From contig NZ_PPQS01000051.1 of the NCBI RefSeq assembly GCF_002902405.1, positions 41,305 to 105,304 of the forward strand: 64,000 nt of DNA, given 5' to 3'. A program made the position numbers and the translations under genes. This stretch comes from Staphylococcus schweitzeri (GTDB lineage Bacteria > Bacillota > Bacilli > Staphylococcales > Staphylococcaceae). The notes under the pieces are model-generated. The model made no database searches, had not been told where the DNA came from, and saw nothing but the letters and a program-made list of their open reading frames with translations. Positions within the stretch are counted from its first letter, which is position 1. Each line of letters opens with the position of its first letter. This document shows positions 12,046 to 21,353 of this stretch, one piece after another.

Positions 12046-12605
12046 GCCACTTGGCTTTAAAAGATTTATTTAGTGGATTTTTTGTAATAGATGATGAAGA
12101 GGAAGTAGAAGTACCTGACAAACAACAACAGGTAAATGAAGCGCCAGCAAAAGAGCAGTCACAACAAACAACAAAACAAAACGCAATCAAATCAGTCCCT
12201 CAAAAATCTGCATCAAGATATACAACAACGTCAGAAGAAAGGAATAACCGTATGTCTAATTATTCAAAAAATAATTCACGTAATGTTGTAACTATGAACA
12301 ATGCTACACCAAACAATGCATCACAAGAAAGTTCAAAAATGTGTTTATTCGAACCACGTGTTTTTTCAGATACACAAGATATTGCTGATGAGCTTAAAAA
12401 CCGCCGTGCGACACTTGTCAATTTACAACGTATTGATAAAGTATCAGCGAAAAGAATTATTGATTTTTTAAGCGGTACTGTTTATGCAATCGGTGGAGAT
12501 ATCCAACGTGTAGGTACTGATATTTTCTTATGTACACCTGATAATGTGGAAGTAGCTGGAAGCATTACAGACCATATTGAAAATATGGAACATTCATTCG
12601 ACTAA
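12042..12605 (+). CDS. sepF: Cell division protein SepF
   Basis: A 187-residue FtsZ-binding, membrane-associated division protein. The N-terminal amphipathic stretch ([13 protein letters not shown]) is the expected membrane anchor. It is followed by an acidic patch and a Gln/Ser/Asn-rich linker. The conserved C-terminal domain (about 105-185) includes [21 protein letters not shown] and [21 protein letters not shown] 12042 is the start, overlapping the yggS stop, with GGAGAAGAGGAG upstream. SepF aligns and bundles FtsZ filaments, so its place beside ftsZ is functionally coherent. Confidence 0.95.
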
Positions 12606-12616
12606 GGAGTTAACAT

Positions 12617-12907
12617 ATGGATATAAATGTGCTAGCTACAATATTTAAATTTATCCTTTTTGTTGTTGAAATTTATTATTTCGGCATGATTATATATTTC
12701 TTTACATCTTGGGTACCAAGTATTAGAGAAACTAAGGTAGGTTATTTTTTAGCAAAAATATATGAACCTTTCTTACAACCATTTAGAAAAGTAATTCCAC
12801 CTATCGGAATTATCGACATATCATCAATCGCTGCAATTATCGTTTTAGTATTATTCCAAAGAGGGTTACTCCAAATCTTTAATTGGATTTTAATTCAATT
12901 ACAATAA
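12617..12907 (+). CDS. yggT: YggT-family membrane protein (YlmG)
   Basis: A 96-residue integral membrane protein with two hydrophobic helices separated by a short loop containing the family signature YEPFLQPFRKVIPPIGIIDIS. YggT/YlmG proteins are linked genetically to division and membrane or chloroplast nucleoid organisation, but their biochemical role is not settled. AAGGAG precedes the ATG, 11 bases after sepF. A terminator follows. Confidence 0.92.
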   Translation: MDINVLATIFKFILFVVEIYYFGMIIYFFTSWVPSIRETKVGYFLAKIYEPFLQPFRKVIPPIGIIDISSIAAIIVLVLFQRGLLQIFNWILIQLQ

Positions 12908-12919
12908 ATTAAGCGACAT

Positions 12920-12957
12920 AACGAGGCAAGGGTATTTGATACTTAAGCCTCGTTTTT
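12920..12957 (+). terminator. Terminator after yggT
   Basis: AACGAGGC (12920-12927) pairs with GCCTCGTT (12947-12954), followed by a T run. It separates pgeF-yggS-sepF-yggT from ylmH. Confidence 0.85.
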
Positions 12958-13017
12958 GATATGCCTTTTTGTAACATATAGTGCAGTTTATAATATTGAA
13001 CAAATTTATTTAAGGTA

Positions 13018-13797
13018 GTGATTAACATAGATATTTATCAACACTTTAGACAGGAAGAATTTGAGTTAATTGACATATTGACGGATAAATGTGCACAAGC
13101 AGAGCAACATTACGCGCCAATTTTAACTCATTTTTTAGATCCGAGAGGTCAACACATATTAGAAGTAATATGTGGTAGCTATGATAATTTGAAAGTTTCA
13201 TTTAATGGTGGTCCTTTTGCCGAAAGAAAAAGAGCGATTATTTCACCAAGTTATTTTGAACCGAAAGAAAGTGACTTTGAGCTAACTTTAATTGAGGTCG
13301 ATTATCCTGAAAAATTTGTAACTTTAAAGCATCAACATATTTTAGGAACTTTGATGTCGTTAGGTATTGAACGTGAACAAGTAGGGGATATTATTGTAGG
13401 TGAAGGCATTCAATTTGTTTTGACAAGTAGATTGGAATCATTTATTATGTTAGAATTACAACGTATTAAAGGCGCATCAGTTAAACTTAATACTATTCCA
13501 CTAACAGATATGATACAATCTAATGAGAATTGGAAAATTGAAAGTGCGACAGTTAGTTCTTTAAGATTAGATGTTGTTATTAAAGAAATGATACGTAAAT
13601 CACGCACGATTGCGAAACAATTAATCGATAAAAAGCGTGTAAAAGTGAATCATACAATTGTGGACTCAGCCGATTTTCAATTACAAGTTAATGATTTAAT
13701 ATCCATCCAAGGATTTGGTAGAGCACACATTACTGACTTAGGTGGTAAAACTAAAAAAGATAAAACGCACATTACCTATAGAACATTATTCAAATAG
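13018..13797 (+). CDS. ylmH: S4-domain RNA-binding protein YlmH (start codon uncertain)
   Basis: About 256-259 residues, with the YlmH N-terminal domain and a C-terminal S4 RNA-binding domain (about 175-235: SSLRLDVVIKEMIRKSRTIAKQLI, then KKRVKVNHTIVDSADFQL). YlmH homologues bind ribosome or 50S-tRNA complexes in rescue of stalled chains. The coordinates use GTG 13018, but AAGG at 13013-13016 leaves almost no spacing. The codon that aligns with the usual Met (just before DIYQHFR) is ATA at 13027, at good spacing from that site. The true initiation codon may therefore be AUA, or AUU at 13021; see findings. divIVA follows. Confidence 0.88.
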   Translation: MINIDIYQHFRQEEFELIDILTDKCAQAEQHYAPILTHFLDPRGQHILEVICGSYDNLKVSFNGGPFAERKRAIISPSYFEPKESDFELTLIEVDYPEKFVTLKHQHILGTLMSLGIEREQVGDIIVGEGIQFVLTSRLESFIMLELQRIKGASVKLNTIPLTDMIQSNENWKIESATVSSLRLDVVIKEMIRKSRTIAKQLIDKKRVKVNHTIVDSADFQLQVNDLISIQGFGRAHITDLGGKTKKDKTHITYRTLFK

Positions 13798-13820
13798 TAA
13801 TGATTTAAGGAGGATAACAA

Positions 13821-14438
13821 ATGCCTTTTACACCAAATGAAATTAAGAATAAAGAGTTTACACGTGTTAAGAATGGTTTAGAACCAACTGAAGTTGCTAA
13901 CTTTTTAGAGCAATTAAGCACAGAAATTGAACGTCTAAAAGATGATAAAAAACAACTTGAAAAAGTAGTTGAAGAGAGAGATACTAATATTAAGTCTTAT
14001 CAAGAGGTACACCAATCTGTAAGTGATGCCTTAGTGCAAGCTCAAAAAGCTGGTGAAGAAACAAAGTTAGCTGCAGAAAAGCAAGCTGAAGCAATTATTG
14101 CTAGAGCACAAGCCCAAGCTGATCAAATGGTTGGAGATGCTGTTGAAAAAGCACGTCGTTTAGCTTTCCAAACTGAAGATATGAAACGCCAATCTAAAGT
14201 TTTTAGATCACGTTTCCGTATGCTAGTTGAAGCACAATTAGACTTATTAAAGAATGAAGATTGGGATTATTTATTGAATTATGATTTAGATGCAGAACAA
14301 GTGACACTTGAAAATATCCATCATTTGCATGAAAATGATTTAAAGCCAGATGAAGTTGCAGTAAATGCACAAAATAATGCATCAAATACATCAGACAATA
14401 ATCAACAATCAAATGATTCAGAAACAACTAAGAAGTAA
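13821..14438 (+). CDS. divIVA: Cell division/polarity protein DivIVA
   Basis: A 205-residue coiled-coil protein. The first 60 residues carry the conserved DivIVA membrane-binding domain (MPFTPNEIKNKEFTRVKNGLEPTEVANFLEQ). Two coiled-coil stretches (about 30-65 and 75-135) follow, with an acidic, Asn/Ser-rich tail after residue 165. DivIVA binds curved membrane at the septum. AAGGAGG precedes the ATG. It lies at the end of the ylm group, before the ileS T-box leader. Confidence 0.96.
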   Translation: MPFTPNEIKNKEFTRVKNGLEPTEVANFLEQLSTEIERLKDDKKQLEKVVEERDTNIKSYQEVHQSVSDALVQAQKAGEETKLAAEKQAEAIIARAQAQADQMVGDAVEKARRLAFQTEDMKRQSKVFRSRFRMLVEAQLDLLKNEDWDYLLNYDLDAEQVTLENIHHLHENDLKPDEVAVNAQNNASNTSDNNQQSNDSETTKK

Positions 14439-14442
14439 GAAT

Positions 14443-14638
14443 TAAATAAAGACAGACGCGTAATATACATTTAACTTTTCACAGCGAATTAGGTAATGGT
14501 GAGAGCCTAGTAAAAGCATGTATGTTATATCACTGGCTTTTTAATATTTAAATAATGTAATGAGAGAACTCTAAGTTGAGTTAATAAGGGTGGTACCGCG
14601 AGCAATCGTCCCTTTTAATTTAACTTAGAGTTTTTTAA
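14443..14638 (+). promoter_or_regulatory. T-box riboswitch leader of ileS (isoleucine specific)
   Basis: The ileS leader carries the T-box core AAGGGTGGTACCGCG (14587-14601) with its downstream partner CGTCCCTT. A candidate specifier ATC (Ile) lies at 14529-14531, in the expected upstream stem region after GGTGAGAGCC. AACTCTAAGTT (14567-14577) can pair with AACTTAGAGTT (14622-14632), which is followed by six T, forming the terminator arm. Known mechanism: uncharged tRNA-Ile stabilises the antiterminator and allows ileS transcription. Confidence 0.93.
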
Positions 14639-14658
14639 ATTTTTAAGGAGTGAAAAAA

Positions 14659-17409
14659 ATGGATTACAAAGAAACGTTATTAATGCCTAAAACAGATTTC
14701 CCAATGCGAGGTGGTTTACCAAACAAGGAACCGCAAATTCAAGAAAAATGGGATGCAGAAGATCAATACCATAAAGCGTTAGAAAAAAATAAAGGTAACG
14801 AAACATTCATTTTACATGATGGCCCACCATACGCGAATGGTAACTTACATATGGGACATGCCTTGAACAAAATTTTAAAAGACTTTATTGTACGTTATAA
14901 AACTATGCAAGGGTTCTATGCACCATACGTACCAGGTTGGGATACACATGGTTTACCAATTGAACAAGCATTAACGAAAAAAGGTGTTGACCGTAAGAAA
15001 ATGTCAACAGCTGAATTCCGTGAGAAATGTAAAGAATTTGCTTTAGAACAAATTGAATTACAGAAAAAAGATTTTAGACGTTTAGGTGTTCGTGGTGACT
15101 TTAATGATCCATATATTACATTAAAACCTGAATACGAAGCTGCACAAATTCGTATTTTTGGAGAAATGGCAGATAAAGGTTTAATTTATAAAGGTAAAAA
15201 GCCAGTGTATTGGTCTCCTTCAAGTGAGTCTTCATTAGCAGAAGCAGAAATTGAATATCACGATAAACGTTCAGCATCAATTTATGTTGCATTTGACGTT
15301 AAAGATGACAAAGGTGTAGTAGATTCAGATGCTAAATTTATTATTTGGACAACAACACCTTGGACAATTCCATCTAATGTTGCAATTACTGTACATCCGG
15401 AATTAAAATACGGTCAATATAATGTTGATGGTCAAAAGTACATTGTTGCAGAAGCGTTATCTGATGCCGTAGCAGAAGCGTTAGGCTGGGATAAAGATTC
15501 AATCAAATTAGAAAAAGAATTTTCAGGAAAAGAATTAGAGTATGTTGTAGCACAACATCCATTCTTGGAGAGAGAGTCATTAGTAATTAATGGTGAACAT
15601 GTTACTACAGACGCTGGTACAGGTTGTGTACATACAGCACCAGGACACGGGGAAGATGACTATATTGTAGGTCAAAAATATGAATTGCCTGTTATTAGTC
15701 CAATTGATGATAAAGGTGTCTTCACTGAAGAAGGTGGACAATTTGAAGGTATGTTTTATGATAAAGCAAATAAAGCCGTTACGGATTTATTAACTGAAAA
15801 AGGTGCTTTATTAAAATTAGACTTTATTACACATAGTTACCCACATGACTGGAGAACGAAAAAGCCAGTTATTTTCCGTGCAACACCTCAATGGTTTGCA
15901 TCAATTAGTAAAGTTAGAAAAGATATTTTAGATGCAATTGAAAATACAAACTTCAAAGTAAATTGGGGTAAAACACGTATTTATAATATGGTACGTGACC
16001 GAGGCGAATGGGTTATTTCACGCCAACGTGTTTGGGGTGTACCTTTACCTGTATTTTATGCTGAAAACGGCGATATTATCATGACAAAAGAAACTGTGAA
16101 TCACGTTGCTGATTTATTTGCTGAACACGGGTCAAATATTTGGTTTGAAAGAGAAGCTAAAGATTTGTTACCTGAAGGATTTACACATCCTGGTAGCCCT
16201 AACGGCACATTTACTAAAGAAACAGATATCATGGATGTATGGTTCGATTCAGGTTCATCACATCGTGGTGTATTAGAAACGAGACCTGAATTAAGTTTCC
16301 CAGCAGATATGTACCTAGAAGGTAGTGACCAATATCGTGGTTGGTTTAATTCATCAATTACAACTGCTGTTGCTACGAGAGGTGTTTCTCCATATAAATT
16401 CTTACTTTCACATGGATTTGTAATGGACGGAGAAGGTAAGAAAATGAGTAAATCTTTAGGAAATGTTATCGTTCCTGACCAAGTTGTTAAACAAAAAGGT
16501 GCAGATATTGCGAGACTATGGGTAAGTAGTACTGACTATTTAGCAGACGTTAGAATTTCTGATGATATATTAAGACAAACATCTGATGTTTATCGTAAAA
16601 TTAGAAATACTTTAAGATTCATGTTAGGCAATATCAATGATTTCAACCCTGAAACTGATAGTGTTCCAGAGTCTGAATTATTAGAAGTTGATCGTTATTT
16701 GTTAAATCGTTTACGTGAGTTTACTGCAAGTACTGTTAACAACTATGAAAACTTTGACTACTTAAACATTTATCAAGAAGTTCAAAACTTTATCAATGTT
16801 GAGTTAAGTAACTTCTACTTAGATTATGGTAAAGATATCTTATATATCGAACAACGTGATTCGCATATTCGCCGTAGTATGCAAACTGTGCTGTACCAAA
16901 TTTTAGTAGATATGACGAAGTTATTAGCACCAATTTTAGTGCATACAGCAGAAGAAGTTTGGTCACACACACCTCACGTGAAAGAAGGAAGTGTTCACTT
17001 AGCTGATATGCCTGAAGTTGTTGAAGTAGACCAAGCTTTATTAGATAAATGGCGTACATTTATGAATTTACGTGATGATGTGAACCGTGCGTTAGAAACT
17101 GCACGTAATGAAAAAGTTATCGGTAAATCATTAGAAGCTAAAGTTACTATTGCAAGCAACGATAAATTTAAGGCTTCAGAATTCCTATCTTCATTTGATG
17201 CGTTACATCAATTATTTATCGTATCGCAAGTGAGTGTCGTTGATAATTTAGATAATGGAACAACATACGAGTATGGTGACATCGTCATTGAACATGCAGA
17301 AGGTGAAAAATGTGAAAGATGTTGGAACTATTCAGAAGATTTAGGTGCTGTTGGAGAATTAACGCATCTATGTCCACGTTGTCAAGAAGTAGTAAAATCA
17401 CTTATATAA
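14659..17409 (+). CDS. ileS: Isoleucyl-tRNA synthetase
   Basis: A class I synthetase of 916 residues that charges tRNA-Ile. The HIGH-type motif reads HMGH at 64-67 and KMSKS is at 595-599. The CP1 editing domain lies between them ([12 protein letters not shown] region). The C-terminal zinc site is CERC...CPRC near 885-905. ATG 14659 is the start, ten bases after AAGGAG; GTG 14650 overlaps that site and is rejected. Residues 588 and 631, where V588F and V631F give low-level mupirocin resistance in S. aureus, are both Val here. This is the native chromosomal enzyme, not plasmid MupA. Confidence 0.98.
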   Translation: MDYKETLLMPKTDFPMRGGLPNKEPQIQEKWDAEDQYHKALEKNKGNETFILHDGPPYANGNLHMGHALNKILKDFIVRYKTMQGFYAPYVPGWDTHGLPIEQALTKKGVDRKKMSTAEFREKCKEFALEQIELQKKDFRRLGVRGDFNDPYITLKPEYEAAQIRIFGEMADKGLIYKGKKPVYWSPSSESSLAEAEIEYHDKRSASIYVAFDVKDDKGVVDSDAKFIIWTTTPWTIPSNVAITVHPELKYGQYNVDGQKYIVAEALSDAVAEALGWDKDSIKLEKEFSGKELEYVVAQHPFLERESLVINGEHVTTDAGTGCVHTAPGHGEDDYIVGQKYELPVISPIDDKGVFTEEGGQFEGMFYDKANKAVTDLLTEKGALLKLDFITHSYPHDWRTKKPVIFRATPQWFASISKVRKDILDAIENTNFKVNWGKTRIYNMVRDRGEWVISRQRVWGVPLPVFYAENGDIIMTKETVNHVADLFAEHGSNIWFEREAKDLLPEGFTHPGSPNGTFTKETDIMDVWFDSGSSHRGVLETRPELSFPADMYLEGSDQYRGWFNSSITTAVATRGVSPYKFLLSHGFVMDGEGKKMSKSLGNVIVPDQVVKQKGADIARLWVSSTDYLADVRISDDILRQTSDVYRKIRNTLRFMLGNINDFNPETDSVPESELLEVDRYLLNRLREFTASTVNNYENFDYLNIYQEVQNFINVELSNFYLDYGKDILYIEQRDSHIRRSMQTVLYQILVDMTKLLAPILVHTAEEVWSHTPHVKEGSVHLADMPEVVEVDQALLDKWRTFMNLRDDVNRALETARNEKVIGKSLEAKVTIASNDKFKASEFLSSFDALHQLFIVSQVSVVDNLDNGTTYEYGDIVIEHAEGEKCERCWNYSEDLGAVGELTHLCPRCQEVVKSLI

Positions 17410-17448
17410 TTTAAAATGACCAATTAGTTCGTTAGTATAATATAAATT

Positions 17449-17505
17449 AAAACTCTCTTCATAAAAATGTAGCAGTTTTTGTTAACATGATGAAGAGAGT
17501 TTTTT
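17449..17505 (+). terminator. Terminator after ileS
   Basis: AACTCTCTTCAT (17451-17462) pairs perfectly with ATGAAGAGAGTT (17490-17501), then a T run. The remaining 150 bp before the next gene is AT-rich and shows nothing else I can support. Confidence 0.88.
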
Positions 17506-17677
17506 GGTTATATTGAAATTCATTAAATAATATTTATCTTTAATTTGATAAAAATATCAACTAATGAAGTGAATTGCGTCTGATTAAGATGCTAAATAGT
17601 TGCTATTCATATGTTTGTTAGCGATAATATTTTAAATACAAGGCATTAAAAGATTGATTTTGATAGGAGAAAATATA

Positions 17678-18475
17678 ATGTATCATAACTATAATGCGCA
17701 CTTTGTAAATGGCGTTACTTTAAATGTGAAAGACAAAAAAGAATTAAAACCATTTTATGAAGATGTACTCGGATTGAATATTATTAATGAATCATTGACG
17801 TCGATACAATATGAAGTCGGGCAATCCAATCATGTGATAACATTAGTAGAAGTGCAAGATGGACGTGAACCCTTAATGTCTGAAGCTGGTCTTTTTCATA
17901 TAGCAATTAAACTTCCTAAAATTAGCGATTTATCCAATTTATTAATTCATTTAAGTGAATATGATATTCCGGTTAATGGGGGAATTCAACCTGCATCGTT
18001 ATCATTATTTTTCGAAGACCCTGAAGGAAATGGCTTTAAATTTTACGTGGATAAAGATGAGGAACAATGGATAAGAGAAAATGAGTTGGTAAAAGTAGAC
18101 ATTAGACCGTTAAATGTACCGAGGTTAGTTAGTCATGCAACAAAAACATTATGGCTAGGCATTCCTGATGAGGCAATTATTGGAGCATTACATATAAAAA
18201 CAATCCACATAACAGAAGTTAAAGATTATTATCTCAATTATTTTGGGTTGAAAGAATCAGCAATCATGGATGATTATTCGTTGTTTTTAGCGTCTAAAGG
18301 TTATTATCAACATTTAGCTATGAATGATTGGGTATCAGCAACGAAACGTGTAGAAAATTTTGATACGTATGGATTAACAATTGTTGACTTTCATTATCCT
18401 GAAACAACACATTTAAATTTACAAGGTCCGGATGGTATCTATTATCGTTTTAATCAAATAGAAGTCATTGATTAG
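17678..18475 (+). CDS. VOC-family (glyoxalase/extradiol dioxygenase-like) protein
   Basis: 265 residues made of two vicinal-oxygen-chelate modules, the arrangement of CatE-type catechol 2,3-dioxygenase-like proteins. Candidate metal ligands are the His of AHFVNGVTLNV (start of module 1), HIAIKL near 80 and the His/Glu at the equivalent places of module 2 (IKTIHITEVKDYYLNYFGL; YYRFNQIE). The substrate cannot be told from sequence. A longer frame opens at TTG 17654, but ATG 17678 has TAGGAGAAA in front and fits the family. It is a single gene between ileS and lspA with its own terminator. Confidence 0.78.
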   Translation: MYHNYNAHFVNGVTLNVKDKKELKPFYEDVLGLNIINESLTSIQYEVGQSNHVITLVEVQDGREPLMSEAGLFHIAIKLPKISDLSNLLIHLSEYDIPVNGGIQPASLSLFFEDPEGNGFKFYVDKDEEQWIRENELVKVDIRPLNVPRLVSHATKTLWLGIPDEAIIGALHIKTIHITEVKDYYLNYFGLKESAIMDDYSLFLASKGYYQHLAMNDWVSATKRVENFDTYGLTIVDFHYPETTHLNLQGPDGIYYRFNQIEVID

Positions 18476-18549
18476 TAAATATTGTTTTAACGAGACTATC
18501 TGTTTATTAAAGTTAAATATGAGATGTATCATTGTAATGAAGAAGTCAC

Positions 18550-18588
18550 AGTGAATTTTATTTTATTGAGATAGAATTCACTATTTTT
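18550..18588 (+). terminator. Terminator after the VOC-family gene
   Basis: AGTGAATT (18550-18557) pairs with AATTCACT (18575-18582), followed by ATTTTTTA. The gap from 18476 to 18790 otherwise holds the lspA promoter region: a TATAAT at 18744-18749 with no good -35, and an inverted repeat GCTTAC/GTAAGC at 18715-18743. Confidence 0.65.
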
Positions 18589-18790
18589 TATTAAATTTTT
18601 AATAAGTCATTTAACCATATTTACAAAATCAAGACATACATCTATTGAAATGCAACTATTTTAAATTTATAGATTTGAGAAAATTGAATCGATATCATTT
18701 TTTTATTGTAATATGCTTACTTTTTTTATTAGCATGTGTAAGCTATAATATAAAGAGTTGTCTTATGGACGATTGATTGGAGGAACGAGA

Positions 18791-19282
18791 ATGAACAAAA
18801 AATATTTTATTGGCACTTCCATTTTAATAGCGTTATTTGTCATAATATTTGACCAAGTTACAAAGTATATTGTTGCTACAAGTATGAAAATAGGAGATTC
18901 ATTTGAAGTTATACCAAATTTTTTAAATATTACATCACATCGAAATAATGGTGCGGCATGGGGAATATTGAGTGGTAAAATGATGTTTTTCTACATTATT
19001 ACTATTATAATTTTAATCGCACTCGTATATTTTTATATCAAAGATGCTCAATATCATTTGTTTATGCAAATTGCAATTAGTTTACTTTTTGCTGGTGCTT
19101 TAGGTAATTTTATCGATAGACTATTAACAGGTGAAGTTGTAGATTTTATAGATACAAATATTTTTGGTTATGATTTTCCAATTTTTAATATCGCTGATTC
19201 TAGTTTGACCATAGGTGTTATTTTAATAATTATTGCACTACTAAAAGATACTTCCAATAAAAAGGAGAAGGAGGTTAAATAA
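18791..19282 (+). CDS. lspA: Lipoprotein signal peptidase (signal peptidase II)
   Basis: A 163-residue polytopic membrane aspartyl protease that removes the signal peptide from prolipoproteins after lipid attachment. Four transmembrane helices are visible. The catalytic aspartates lie in GEVVDFID (Asp118) and NIADSSLTIG (Asp136), and the conserved NNGAAWG is at 52-58. ATG 18791 is preceded by GGAGG at good distance; a longer frame from 18758 has no ribosome site. The stop overlaps the next ATG by one base. Confidence 0.97.
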   Translation: MNKKYFIGTSILIALFVIIFDQVTKYIVATSMKIGDSFEVIPNFLNITSHRNNGAAWGILSGKMMFFYIITIIILIALVYFYIKDAQYHLFMQIAISLLFAGALGNFIDRLLTGEVVDFIDTNIFGYDFPIFNIADSSLTIGVILIIIALLKDTSNKKEKEVK

Positions 19283-20199
19283 TGGAGACATTTGAATTTA
19301 ACATTACAGAAAAAGAACAAACTGGTATGCGTATTGATAAACTATTACCTGAATTAAATGGTGATTGGTCACGTAATCAAATACAAGACTGGATTAAAGT
19401 AGGATTAGTCGTAGCCAATGATAAAGTTGTAAAATCTAATTATAAAGTAAAACTAAATGATCGTATTGTTGTCACTGAAAAAGAAATTGTAGAAGCTGAC
19501 ATTCAGCCAGAAAATTTAAATTTAGACATTTATTATGAAGATAATGACGTTGCTGTAGTTTATAAACCAAAAGGCATGGTTGTTCATCCATCGCCCGGTC
19601 ATTATACCAATACTTTAGTAAATGGTTTAATGTACCAAATTAAAAACTTATCTGGAATCAATGGTGAGATACGTCCAGGTATTGTACATCGTATTGATAT
19701 GGATACTTCAGGCTTATTGATGGTTGCTAAAAATGACATCGCACATCGTGGTTTAGTAGAACAATTAATGGATAAATCGGTTAAAAGAAAGTATATTGCT
19801 TTAGTTCATGGTAATATTCCACATGATTACGGAACAATAGATGCGCCAATTGGTAGAAATAAAAATGACCGTCAATCAATGGCAGTTGTTGATGATGGTA
19901 AAGAAGCAGTAACGCATTTTAACGTGTTAGAACATTTTAAAGACTATACTTTAGTTGAATGTCAACTTGAAACTGGTCGTACACATCAAATCCGTGTACA
20001 TATGAAATATATTGGATTCCCATTAGTAGGTGATCCTAAGTACGGTCCGAAGAAGACTTTAGATATTGGTGGACAAGCATTACATGCTGGATTGATTGGA
20101 TTTATACATCCAGTAACAGGGGAATACATTGAAAGACATGCCGAATTACCACAAGACTTTGAAGATTTATTAGAGACAATACGAAAAAGAGATGCATAA
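19282..20199 (+). CDS. RluD-type 23S rRNA pseudouridine synthase (YlyB-like)
   Basis: A 305-residue pseudouridine synthase of the RluA/RluD family. It has an N-terminal S4 RNA-binding domain (about 15-75) and a catalytic domain with PGIVHRIDMDTSGLLMVAKN, whose Asp is the catalytic residue (about 141). The C-terminal block reads LETGRTHQIRVHMKYIGFPLVGDPKYG. The exact target uridines are not known from sequence. It is translationally coupled to lspA (TAATG) with a strong GGAGAAGGAGG site. The same lspA-ylyB-pyrR order occurs in Bacillus. Confidence 0.93.
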   Translation: METFEFNITEKEQTGMRIDKLLPELNGDWSRNQIQDWIKVGLVVANDKVVKSNYKVKLNDRIVVTEKEIVEADIQPENLNLDIYYEDNDVAVVYKPKGMVVHPSPGHYTNTLVNGLMYQIKNLSGINGEIRPGIVHRIDMDTSGLLMVAKNDIAHRGLVEQLMDKSVKRKYIALVHGNIPHDYGTIDAPIGRNKNDRQSMAVVDDGKEAVTHFNVLEHFKDYTLVECQLETGRTHQIRVHMKYIGFPLVGDPKYGPKKTLDIGGQALHAGLIGFIHPVTGEYIERHAELPQDFEDLLETIRKRDA

Positions 20200-20347
20200 T
20201 TTTGTCGTATTAAAATTACGATAACATTATTATGTAAACTATAAAAGGTGATTGATTTTTTCTCTTCCTAAATGAAATGAGTGTCCTTCAATTGAAAAAT
20301 TTATACTATTAACATTTTATGTATACAGGTTAATTTTTTAATATTGA

Positions 20348-20376
20348 TTGACAAAGTAGCTATTTAGTATTATTCT
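20348..20376 (+). promoter_or_regulatory. Probable sigma-A promoter of the pyr operon
   Basis: TTGACA at 20348-20353 and TATTCT at 20371-20376, spaced by 17 bp, upstream of the pyrR attenuator. Transcription would start near 20383, giving a leader of about 225 nt. The 410-bp gap between the pseudouridine synthase gene and pyrR contains this promoter and the attenuator. Confidence 0.7.
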
Positions 20377-20383
20377 TATAACA

Positions 20384-20583
20384 GTTTAAGTACAGCATAA
20401 ATGAGTCTTTAAATGAGCGTCCAGAGAGTCGTCAAAGACATGATATAAATAGATATATACTGAAATGAACCTTACCACCTTTAAATCAATAAGCGTATCT
20501 AATGCAACTTGTGCGTATTATTAATAGTTAGGTGATTGTATATACTAAACCTCATGTCGATATTAAAGACGTGAGGTTTTTTG
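20384..20583 (+). promoter_or_regulatory. PyrR-dependent attenuator upstream of pyrR
   Basis: The leader contains the PyrR binding-loop sequence GTCCAGAGAG (20419-20428). It ends in an intrinsic terminator: AAACCTCATGTC (20547-20558) pairs with GACGTGAGGTTT (20568-20579; one G-U pair), followed by T. Known mechanism: UMP- or UTP-bound PyrR stabilises the binding hairpin, blocks the antiterminator and so favours termination. Confidence 0.88.
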
Positions 20584-20609
20584 TTTCTAAATTTTGAAAG
20601 GGTGAGAAT

Positions 20610-21137
20610 ATGTCTGAGCGTATCATTATGGATGATGCAGCAATACAACGTACAGTAACGAGAATCGCTCATGAAATTTTGGAGTATAACAAAGGTACTG
20701 ACAATCTAATTCTATTAGGTATTAAAACAAGAGGTGAATATTTAGCGAATCGTATACAAGATAAAATTCATCAAATCGAGCAACAACGTATACCTACTGG
20801 AACAATTGATATTACATACTTTAGAGATGATATTGAGCATATGTCATCACAAACGTCTAAAGATGCAATTGAAATCGATACTGACATTACAAATAAAGTT
20901 GTCATAATTATTGATGATGTACTTTATACTGGTCGTACGGTTCGTGCTTCACTAGACGCTATTTTATTAAACTCTAGACCAATTAAAATTGGATTAGCCG
21001 CATTGGTTGATCGTGGCCATCGAGAGTTACCAATTCGAGCTGATTTTGTTGGTAAAAACATTCCAACTTCTAAAGATGAAACAGTTAGTGTGTATTTAGA
21101 AGAGATGGATCAAAGAAATGCAGTTATAATTAAATAA
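20610..21137 (+). CDS. pyrR: Bifunctional pyr operon regulator / uracil phosphoribosyltransferase PyrR
   Basis: A 175-residue phosphoribosyltransferase-fold RNA-binding protein. The PRPP-binding motif [18 protein letters not shown] lies near 93-110. PyrR binds the pyr leader RNA in the presence of UMP and promotes attenuation of this same operon. A ribosome site (AAAGGGTGAG) precedes the ATG. It is the first gene of pyrR-pyrP-pyrB-pyrC-carA-carB-pyrF-pyrE, with attenuators both before and after it. Confidence 0.97.
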   Translation: MSERIIMDDAAIQRTVTRIAHEILEYNKGTDNLILLGIKTRGEYLANRIQDKIHQIEQQRIPTGTIDITYFRDDIEHMSSQTSKDAIEIDTDITNKVVIIIDDVLYTGRTVRASLDAILLNSRPIKIGLAALVDRGHRELPIRADFVGKNIPTSKDETVSVYLEEMDQRNAVIIK

Positions 21138-21139
21138 TA

Positions 21140-21332
21140 CCCCCTTTTAATTCAGTACGAGAGACTGAGAAAGGTGAGGGATATACAAGAAGTAAGCTTT
21201 GTTATGCTTATTTATCGAGTATGCCCTCATATATGACAACTACAAGACGACTTTCATATGAATGAGCGACTTGTAGAAGAATGTCACACTTTTTGTCTCT
21301 TTACATAATACTGATGTAAAGAGATTTTTTTA
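21140..21332 (+). promoter_or_regulatory. Second PyrR-type attenuator, between pyrR and pyrP
   Basis: A 200-bp untranslated stretch with a degenerate binding-loop candidate (GTACGAGAGACTG, 21155-21167). It ends in a clear terminator: TCTCTTTACAT (21296-21306) pairs with ATGTAAAGAGA (21314-21324), then seven T. An intermediate pair, CTACAAGTCG-like around 21240-21275, could form the antiterminator. Position and architecture match the pyrR-pyrP attenuator of Bacillus. Confidence 0.75.
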
Positions 21333-21353
21333 TTATCGGAGGAAATGAATATT

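Noticed and set aside
14650..14658. GTG start for IleS
   Set aside because: The codon overlaps the AAGGAG site itself. ATG 14659 has normal spacing and makes the mupirocin residue numbers (588, 631) fall on Val as expected.
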